Shown one piece after another: positions 1-4,787 of a stretch of 8,969 nucleotides of DNA. Each line of letters starts with the position of its first letter. The first letter of the stretch is position 1. Origin of the DNA: Myxococcota bacterium (GTDB taxonomy: Bacteria; Myxococcota; Polyangia; GCA-2747355; JAKLHH01). A program made the translations under genes and the position numbers. The notes beneath the pieces were generated by a model, which saw only the letters and a program-made list of their open reading frames with translations, did not search any database and was not told the DNA's origin. The DNA is taken from assembly GCA_022710245.1 (NCBI GenBank), contig JAKLHH010000235.1:1-8969 (forward strand), read 5' to 3'.

Positions 1-1
1 C

Positions 2-37
2 ACCGCTGTCGAGAGCGCCACCGCTGTCGAGAGCGCG
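2..37. repeat. 18-bp in-frame tandem duplication
   Basis: Two adjacent 18-bp copies (2-19 and 20-37) differ only in the last base. In the open frame each encodes TAVESA, so the duplication leaves the frame intact. The stretch that follows is Ala/Ser/Pro-rich and looks like a flexible linker, which suggests that more protein lies upstream. Confidence 0.8.
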
Positions 38-1393
38 TCCAGCCCGGCGTCCTCGAGCGCGGCGCCCTCGACCGGAGCCGCCGCCCACGCGCCGTCCCCT
101 GCGGGCGTCGCCGCGCGGCGGGTGGTGATCGATCTCCGCGGCGCGCATCGGCCCGCGACCCGCGGGCAGGGAGGGCCCCTCGCGACCGTCTGCGGGCTGC
201 CGGTGCTGGTTCGCAACCTGCTCCTCCTGCAGCGCGCCGGGCTGCGGCGCGTGCTCCTCCTCTGCGAGGCCGCCTACCGCCCGGCAGTCGAGCGTGTCCT
301 CGCGCAGCACTCGCGGATGGCGCTCCCGCTCGAGTGGGCCACCGACGAGACGGGGCTCGAGGCCGAGGAGGCCGGGCTCCTCTACTGGCCGGCCGCGCTC
401 TCCTTCGGCCGCTTCCTCCCGCAGCTCGCCACGGCGTCGGTCGCCGCGGGCGAGGTGCTGGTCGGGGCCGACGAGGCCGGCGCGCTCGCCGGACCGACGC
501 TCCTCGGCGCGGGCGCCCTCGCCGGCCGCGAGGGCCGCGAGCTCCCTGCACACCTCGACGCGCTCGCGGCGGCGGGGCGCGTGCAGGCGCGGCCCCTCGA
601 CCGCGCGCCGCTCCTCCTGCTCGGGGCCGAGGCGATGCGCGGCGCCGAGCCAGCGCTGCTGCGCTCGCTGCGCAAGGACGTCGACGGCGCGGTCGCCAAG
701 TTCGATCGCTACATCTCCCTCGCCATCAGCCGCTGGCTGATGCGCTTCCCGATCAAGCCGAACCACGTCACCGTGGCGGCCGGGATCCTCGGCGTCGCCT
801 GCGGGCTCATCGTCGCGCAGGGCGGCTACCTCTGGATGCTCCTCGGCGCGCTCGGCTTCCAGCTGAACTCCATCCTCGACGGCATCGACGGCGAGATCGC
901 CCGCGCGAAGCTGCACGAGTCGCGCCTCGGCCAGTGGCTCGACACGTTCGCCGACGACACCTCCAACCTCGCCTTCTCGGTGGGGACCTGCGTCGGCTGC
1001 TACCGGACCTGGGGCGGCGGACACTACCTGGTGCTCGCCGTCGTCGACGCCGTCGGCTTCCTGATCACCGCCGCGCTGATGTATCACTACATCATCACCG
1101 TCGCCCGCTCGGGCGACCTGAACGACTTCAAGATGCCGTGGGAGGAGCGCGCCGCGGCCGTGCCGAAGGAACAGCGCGCGGAGGTGAAGCCGGGCGGCTT
1201 CTCCGCGGTGCTGGCGCGGCTCAAGTTCGTCGTTCGCCGCGACACCTTCACCTTCCTCACCACCCTCGCCGCCATCGCCGGCCAGCTCTGGATCATGGCC
1301 TGGCTCTTCACCGCCGGCGTCACCTCCGTCTGGCTCTCGATCGCGGTCTACCGGCTGGTGATGCCGCGCCTGCGCAGAGGGGCCAGCGCGTGA
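2..1393 (+). CDS. CDP-alcohol phosphatidyltransferase with N-terminal degenerate nucleotidyltransferase-like domain (5' partial)
   Basis: Membrane enzyme that would transfer a phospho-alcohol from a CDP-alcohol to an acceptor, releasing CMP. Numbering is from the GTG at 122. The family signature is complete: D253, D256, G257, A260, R261, G270, D274 and D278. The motif IKPNHVT precedes it, as in inositol-phosphate (DIPPS-like) members. About six hydrophobic segments lie between residues 215 and 415. Residues 1 to about 170 have the pattern of a sugar-nucleotidyltransferase N-terminus (VVIDLRG, then GGPLATVCGLPVLVRNLL), but the GxGxR loop and PK lysine are gone, so this half is probably non-catalytic. 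The frame is open to the left edge through an Ala/Ser/Pro-rich stretch, and no ribosome binding site precedes the GTG pair at 122/125. The true start is therefore probably outside the window. First visible gene of an operon; the HAD gene follows after 61 bp. The substrate cannot be read from the sequence. Confidence 0.85.
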   Translation, partial: TAVESATAVESASSPASSSAAPSTGAAAHAPSPAGVAARRVVIDLRGAHRPATRGQGGPLATVCGLPVLVRNLLLLQRAGLRRVLLLCEAAYRPAVERVLAQHSRMALPLEWATDETGLEAEEAGLLYWPAALSFGRFLPQLATASVAAGEVLVGADEAGALAGPTLLGAGALAGREGRELPAHLDALAAAGRVQARPLDRAPLLLLGAEAMRGAEPALLRSLRKDVDGAVAKFDRYISLAISRWLMRFPIKPNHVTVAAGILGVACGLIVAQGGYLWMLLGALGFQLNSILDGIDGEIARAKLHESRLGQWLDTFADDTSNLAFSVGTCVGCYRTWGGGHYLVLAVVDAVGFLITAALMYHYIITVARSGDLNDFKMPWEERAAAVPKEQRAEVKPGGFSAVLARLKFVVRRDTFTFLTTLAAIAGQLWIMAWLFTAGVTSVWLSIAVYRLVMPRLRRGASA

Positions 1394-1426
1394 ACGGGCG
1401 GCCTGCGCAGAGGGGCCAGCGCGTGA
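1368..1426. repeat. 26-bp direct repeat duplicating the 3' end of the CDP-alcohol transferase gene
   Basis: The last 26 bases of the CDP-alcohol transferase gene, including its TGA (1368-1393), recur exactly at 1401-1426, 33 bp further on. A 7-bp unique stretch separates the copies. The second copy lies in the spacer before the HAD gene. It holds a GTG at 1423, but this is out of frame with the HAD protein. Confidence 0.9.
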
Positions 1427-1454
1427 GCGCAGGGCGGCAGGTCGGGAGCGACGC

Positions 1455-2216
1455 ATGACGCGGGCCGGTGCGCGCCTGGTGCGGACGGGGCTCCGCGTCG
1501 TCCTCCTCGATTTCGGCGGCACCCTCGACAGCGAGGGGTTGCACTGGTCGACGCAGCTCGCGCTCGCCTTCGCCGCCGCCGGCGCCGGGCTCGCGCGCAC
1601 CGAGCTCGACCGCGCCTTCCTCGCCGCCGACCGCGAGCTCGAGGAGCTCCCCGGCGTGGAGGCGCTCGATCTCACCGGCCACGTCGGCGAGCAGGCGCGG
1701 CGGATGGCCGCGCACCTCAGCCTGGCGCCGGCCGTCGGCGAGCGCGCCGCGGCGGCGTTCCTCGCGCGCGCGCGGCCGCACCTCGAGCGGAGCCACGCGC
1801 TCCTGGCCGGGCTGCGCGGCCCGCTCCGCTTCGGGCTGGTCTCCAACTTCACCCCCAACCTCCAGCGCATCCTCGAGGAGACCGGCCTCGCGGCGGTCCT
1901 CGACGCGGTCGTCTGCTCGGCGCGCTGCGGGCTGCGCAAGCCGGACCCGGCGATCTTCCGCCTGGCGCTCTCCGAGCTCGAGGCGCGGCCCGAGGAGGCC
2001 GCGATGATCGGCGACTCGCTCCCCAGCGACATCGTGCCGGCCAAGGAGGTGGGCCTGGCGACGGTCTGGCTCCGCGGCGACCAGGTCTTCGGCCGTGGTG
2101 ACGAGCGCGCGGCCGACGCCGTGGTCAGCGACCTCGCGAGCGGGCTCGCGCGCTGTGCGGGCGATCACGCGGTGGCGGCGGCCGAGGGCTCGGTGGAGCG
2201 CGGGGGGGGCCGATGA
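1455..2216 (+). CDS. HAD-superfamily hydrolase
   Basis: Predicted soluble haloacid-dehalogenase-fold phosphohydrolase of 253 residues, a usual size for a cap-bearing HAD. Motif I is DFGGTLDS with nucleophile D19. Motif II is S130 in VSNFTP, motif III is K162 in LRKPDP, and motif IV is GDSLPSD with D187 and D192. Residues 30 to 115 are helical and form the likely cap. The second acid of motif I (normally DxD) is G21, a variant seen in some HAD subfamilies that leaves the general acid unassigned. The start is supported by GGGAG at 1444-1448, six bases before the ATG. It sits between the CDP-alcohol transferase and the nucleotidyltransferase, overlapping the latter by 4 bp, so it probably acts on a phosphorylated intermediate of the same pathway (inference). 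The last codons run through a G8 tract. Confidence 0.88.
   Translation: MTRAGARLVRTGLRVVLLDFGGTLDSEGLHWSTQLALAFAAAGAGLARTELDRAFLAADRELEELPGVEALDLTGHVGEQARRMAAHLSLAPAVGERAAAAFLARARPHLERSHALLAGLRGPLRFGLVSNFTPNLQRILEETGLAAVLDAVVCSARCGLRKPDPAIFRLALSELEARPEEAAMIGDSLPSDIVPAKEVGLATVWLRGDQVFGRGDERAADAVVSDLASGLARCAGDHAVAAAEGSVERGGGR
2202..2209 (+). other. G8 homopolymer at the HAD/nucleotidyltransferase junction
   Basis: Eight consecutive Gs lie in the last codons of the HAD gene and end three bases before the ATG of the next gene. They can act as the ribosome binding region of the downstream gene. A -1 slip here would carry the ribosome from the HAD frame into the nucleotidyltransferase frame with no stop between them, giving a fusion protein. 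Whether slippage occurs is unknown. Confidence 0.6.
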
Positions 2217-2926
2217 GGGCGGGCGTCATCGCGGCCGGCGACGGCGCGCGCCTCGTCGCCGGCGGGATCATGACGCCGAAGCCGCTGGTCCAGGTGGCCG
2301 GCCAGTCGCTCCTCGAGCGCACCCTGCGGCGGCTCGTGGCGGGTGGTGTGAGCGAGGTCGCGCTGATCGTCAACGAGCGCATGGCGGAGGTGGCGGAGGC
2401 GGCGCAGCGGCTCTCCGGGCCCCTCGGCGTCCCGGTGCGGACCGTGATCAGGACCACGGCGAGCTCGATGCACAGCCTCTATCATCTACGCTCACACCTG
2501 GAGAGCGAGCGCTTCGTGCTGTGCACTGTGGACACCGTCACGCGGCCCGGCGAGCTGGAGGGGTTCGTGCGTACCTTCGCCGGCTCGCCCGCCGACGTGC
2601 TCCTCGCGTGCACGGACTTCATCGACGACGAGAAGCCGCTCTACCTCTCGGTGGCGTCGGACGGACGGGTGACAGCTCTCGGACAGGGTGCCGAGGGCTC
2701 ACCGCTCGTCACCGCCGGGCAGTACGGGCTCAGCCCGGCCATCTTCGAGATCCTGGAGGAAGCCGTCGCCTCCGGGATGGAGCGGCTGCGGAACTTTCTG
2801 GGCCTGCTCTTGCAACGTGGGCTGGACGTGCGGGCACTGAAGGTGGGCAAGGCGGTGGACGTGGACCGGCCCGAGGATCTACGGGAGGCGGAGCGCCTGC
2901 TGTTGGGTGACGAAGATCACAGATAA
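2213..2926 (+). CDS. Nucleotidyltransferase, sugar-nucleotidyltransferase fold (LicC/IPCT-type candidate)
   Basis: Cytoplasmic enzyme of 237 residues expected to join an NTP and a phosphorylated sugar or alcohol into an NDP derivative plus pyrophosphate. The N-terminus carries the nucleotide-binding loop G9-D-G11-A-R13, then PKPL with K23. D107 in CTVDTV fits the first metal-binding acid, and D216/D218 in AVDVDRPEDL fits the second and the usual C-terminal signature. The stretch TASSMHSLYHL (about residues 83-93) resembles the substrate-loop region of LicC and inositol-1-phosphate cytidylyltransferases, so CTP and a choline- or inositol-like substrate are plausible but not proven. The ATG overlaps the HAD stop (ATGA), indicating translational coupling. 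It is probably the active partner for the CDP-alcohol transferase, whose own nucleotidyltransferase-like half has lost its key residues. Confidence 0.88.
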   Translation: MRAGVIAAGDGARLVAGGIMTPKPLVQVAGQSLLERTLRRLVAGGVSEVALIVNERMAEVAEAAQRLSGPLGVPVRTVIRTTASSMHSLYHLRSHLESERFVLCTVDTVTRPGELEGFVRTFAGSPADVLLACTDFIDDEKPLYLSVASDGRVTALGQGAEGSPLVTAGQYGLSPAIFEILEEAVASGMERLRNFLGLLLQRGLDVRALKVGKAVDVDRPEDLREAERLLLGDEDHR

Positions 2927-2937
2927 AGCGCTTGCCG

Positions 2938-2968
2938 CGGGGCGGCATTGCTGCTGAAATCCGCCCCG
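2938..2968 (+). terminator. Candidate hairpin terminator after the three-gene operon
   Basis: Perfect 8-bp inverted repeat CGGGGCGG (2938-2945) and CCGCCCCG (2961-2968) with a 15-base loop, starting 12 bases after the nucleotidyltransferase stop. No T-tract follows, so it may slow rather than end transcription. A second, interleaved inverted repeat (2949-2955 with 2969-2975) competes with it. Confidence 0.4.
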
Positions 2969-2980
2969 AGCAGCAGCCAG

Positions 2981-3058
2981 GGACGGGCAGCGACGGGCAG
3001 CGACGGGCAGCGATGGGCGGCGACGCAGCGACGGGCAGGGATGGGCAGCGACGGGCAG
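2981..3058. repeat. Decamer tandem array, about eight units
   Basis: About eight units of the type CGACGGGCAG follow one another. Seven are 10 bp and one (3021-3028) is 8 bp; a few vary at one to three positions (for example GGATGGGCAG). The unit length is close to one DNA turn, so the copies fall on one face of the helix. The array lies between the nucleotidyltransferase and the ATP-grasp gene, just before a candidate promoter. It is not multiple-of-three and no gene is seen in it. Confidence 0.85.
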
Positions 3059-3062
3059 GGCG

Positions 3063-3091
3063 TCGACCTTCGAACAGTGACTGACTAGACT
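3063..3091 (+). promoter_or_regulatory. Candidate sigma-70-type promoter for the ATP-grasp gene
   Basis: TCGACC (3063-3068) and TAGACT (3086-3091), each matching the consensus at 4 of 6 positions, are separated by 17 bp and lie 20 bp before the GTG start. The region is slightly less GC-rich than its surroundings. Weak evidence, from reading only. Confidence 0.3.
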
Positions 3092-3110
3092 GCTGACCAG
3101 GATACTCGCC

Positions 3111-3974
3111 GTGCAACTCACAGGGATCCTCCGCGAGCTTGCTTTCTCCCCGTTCCAGCATGCCGAGAACGATCGCCGCATCCTCGAGCTGACCGCAGAG
3201 TCGCTGGTCCGCAAGGGCCACGAGGTGCGGATCCTCTCCGAGCACGAGGTGGGCAGGACGCCGATCACCTCGCCGGTGATCTTCTCCATGTGCCAGGGGC
3301 CGGAGGCGACCGCAGCGCTCGCCGACCTCGAGCGCCGCGGGCGCCTGATCATCAACAGCCCGCTGGGCGTGCAGAGCTGCTACCGCGTGAATCTCTTCCA
3401 CGCGGCGGGGCCTGGCTGCCCGATCCTGGCGCCGACCGCGCTGATCACCACGGAGCCGGACCGCTTCGCGCCGCCGAGCTTCGCCGGCGGGCAGGCGTAC
3501 TGGGTCAAGCGCGGCGACGTGCACGCGACCCAGGCCGGGGACGTGGTGAAGGTGACCACGCCCGGCGAGTTCGTGAACGTGGTCGCCGACATGCGCGGCC
3601 GCGGCATCAGCGAGGCGGCGGTGCAGGCGCACATCGACGGCGTGGTGGTGAAGTTCTACGGCGTCGTCGGTGCACCGTTCTTTCGCTGGTACGCCGAGCG
3701 CGACTACAAGGTCTGCCCGGTGATCTTCGGCTCCAAGCGCCCGCCGATCGAGGCGCTGGTGCGCCGGCTCGGACTCGAGGTCTACGGCGGAGACGCCGTG
3801 ATCGCCGAGGACGGGCGCGTCTTCGTCATCGACATCAACGACTGGCCGAGCTTCGCGTACTACCGCACCGAGGCCGCGGAGGTCATCGCCGCGCATATCC
3901 ACGCACGTGCGGCGGCGCTCGCGCGCGCCGCGTCCCACGTCGCGGTGCCGATGCAGCGGTCGTCGCGGCGGTAG
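3111..3974 (+). CDS. ATP-grasp family protein (inositol-phosphate kinase/RimK-like)
   Basis: Predicted soluble ATP-dependent kinase or carboxylate-amine ligase of 287 residues. Residues 1 to about 60 look like a pre-ATP-grasp Rossmann-type domain (RRILELTAESLVRKGHEVRIL). The ATP-grasp core has K133 in WVKRGD, K181 in VVVKFYGVVG, D228, and the metal-binding D241-I-N243 in VIDINDWPSFA. The last motif and KFYGVVG recall inositol 1,3,4-trisphosphate 5/6-kinases, which share this fold. RimK-type ligases are the main alternative. The GTG start is supported by AGGA at 3099-3102, eight bases upstream. It lies 184 bp after the nucleotidyltransferase on the same strand, separated by a hairpin and a repeat array, so it may have its own promoter while serving the same pathway (inference). 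The C-terminal Ala/Arg-rich tail after about residue 265 looks disordered. Confidence 0.8.
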   Translation: MQLTGILRELAFSPFQHAENDRRILELTAESLVRKGHEVRILSEHEVGRTPITSPVIFSMCQGPEATAALADLERRGRLIINSPLGVQSCYRVNLFHAAGPGCPILAPTALITTEPDRFAPPSFAGGQAYWVKRGDVHATQAGDVVKVTTPGEFVNVVADMRGRGISEAAVQAHIDGVVVKFYGVVGAPFFRWYAERDYKVCPVIFGSKRPPIEALVRRLGLEVYGGDAVIAEDGRVFVIDINDWPSFAYYRTEAAEVIAAHIHARAAALARAASHVAVPMQRSSRR

Positions 3975-3980
3975 AGCTCC

Positions 3981-4134
3981 GCGTCCTCCTCCGAGTCCTC
4001 GCGTCCTCCTCCGAGTCCTCGCGTCCTCCTCCGCGTCCTCGCGTCCTCCTCCGAGTCCTCGCGTCCTCCTCCGCGTCCTCGCGTCCTCCTCCGCGTCCTC
4101 GCTCCGCGTCCTCGCGTCCTCCTCCTCCTCTGCG
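3981..4134. repeat. 20-bp tandem array after the ATP-grasp gene
   Basis: Six contiguous 20-bp units (3981-4100) begin 6 bases after the ATP-grasp stop. They are identical except at one position, where GAG and GCG alternate irregularly (A, A, C, A, C, C). Two degenerate partial units follow to 4134. The plus strand is almost pure CT with regular G. The 20-bp unit is not a multiple of three, so repeat number is not constrained by a reading frame. Confidence 0.92.
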
Positions 4135-4231
4135 CTCTCAGGTGGCTGACGGCTGACGCCAGCGCTCCGCGGGAGCTGACGCCCTTGAAGCCAAGTGCCG
4201 AGGCGCGCTGCTCGCCGATGAAGCCGCGTGC

Positions 4232-4339
4232 GCGATCAGTGCCGAGCTCGCGATCAGTGCCGAGCTCGCGATCAGTGCCGAGCTCGCGATCAGTGCCGAG
4301 CTCGCGATCAGTGCCGAGCTCGCGATCAGTGCCGAGTCC
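4232..4339. repeat. 18-bp tandem array, six units
   Basis: Five identical 18-bp units and a sixth with a changed end, head to tail with no spacers. Each unit contains TCAGTGCC and, across unit borders, the palindrome GAGCTC. GCTCG and CGAGC flank a 10-base loop, so each unit could form a short stem. The array lies in a spacer without an adjacent replication gene. Confidence 0.92.
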
Positions 4340-4367
4340 GCCAGCAGTGGCGGTGCCGACTTGGGCC

Positions 4368-4384
4368 TCAGTGCGCGGCACTGA
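4368..4384. repeat. Palindrome TCAGTGC-GCG-GCACTGA
   Basis: Perfect 7-bp inverted repeat with a 3-base centre. Its arm TCAGTGC is the same heptamer that occurs once in every unit of the 18-bp array ending 28 bp upstream, so the heptamer appears six times directly and once as an inverted pair. Confidence 0.75.
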
Positions 4385-4729
4385 CCCCCAACCCTGCACC
4401 CGTTCTCGTCGCGATCGGTGCGCCAGCGGCCCGCAGCCGACGACGAGGCTGCGCTCGCCGGTTGGTCGGCACGCTCGGACCTCTCCCGTCGGGACCTTGG
4501 CGGGGAGGACGCGGGGCGCGGCAGAGGCGACGGGCCGATTCGCCGAGCGTTGAACGCCGCGGGTGGAGCACACGTTCCTGGCGCTCGCCGAGGGTCCGCT
4601 CGGGGAGCGGTCCGAGCGTGATGGGGCACGGTCGAACCTTCGATGATCAAAGCTGTGAGGCCAAGCGCCTCGGGATCTCCGCAGAGACCCAGACGCCCGC
4701 AGACACCCATCCGAGGGACCCGAGGGGGG

Positions 4730-4758
4730 TTGAGCGCGCCTCGAGGGCCAGGTAAGGT
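4730..4758 (+). promoter_or_regulatory. Candidate promoter of the MFS gene
   Basis: TTGAGC (4730-4735) and TAAGGT (4753-4758) are separated by 17 bp. They match the -35 and -10 consensus at 4 and 3 of 6 positions and lie 29 bp before the ATG, giving a short leader that contains the ribosome binding site GGGAGG. Weak but well placed. Confidence 0.35.
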
Positions 4759-4787
4759 CTCCCGTCGCTGAGAGGGAGGAAGCCTCG

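Larger units (their letters stand above)
4135..4787. other. Long non-coding spacer between ATP-grasp and MFS genes
   Basis: No convincing gene is seen. Open frames here are low-complexity translations of the repeats and lack any domain. The stretch holds the 18-bp array (4232-4339), a palindrome sharing its motif (4368-4384), a perfect stem CCGCTC/GAGCGG (4596-4601 with 4605-4610), and a slightly AT-richer patch around 4632-4655 with the small palindrome TCGAACCTTCGA followed by TGATCA. A candidate promoter precedes the MFS gene. Confidence 0.6.

Noticed and set aside
2730..3938. 402-codon minus-strand frame
   Set aside because: Antisense to the nucleotidyltransferase and ATP-grasp genes, both of which have family motifs. 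Long antisense frames are expected at this GC content.
4232..4339. CRISPR array
   Set aside because: The units are contiguous with no unique spacers, and no cas gene is present. This is a simple tandem repeat.
4232..4339. Plasmid iteron origin of replication
   Set aside because: The direct repeats look iteron-like, but no rep or partition gene and no AT-rich melting region lies nearby.
3860..4573. Minus-strand frame with ELGTDR repeats running into the ATP-grasp gene
   Set aside because: It overlaps a well-supported gene antisense, and its only pattern comes from the tandem arrays.
4596..4610. Stem CCGCTC/GAGCGG as an intrinsic terminator
   Set aside because: It has no T-tract, lies far from the end of any gene, and short GC stems are common by chance in this DNA.
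4632..4649. Operator made of TCGAACCTTCGA and TGATCA
   Set aside because: The palindromes are short, lie about 80 bp before the candidate promoter, and no regulator gene is nearby. Noted in the spacer entry only.
4185..4755. Plus-strand reading frames translating the 18-bp array (repeats of SVPSSR or RDQCRA)
   Set aside because: Low-complexity translations of repeat DNA, in several frames at once, with no domain and no good ribosome binding site.
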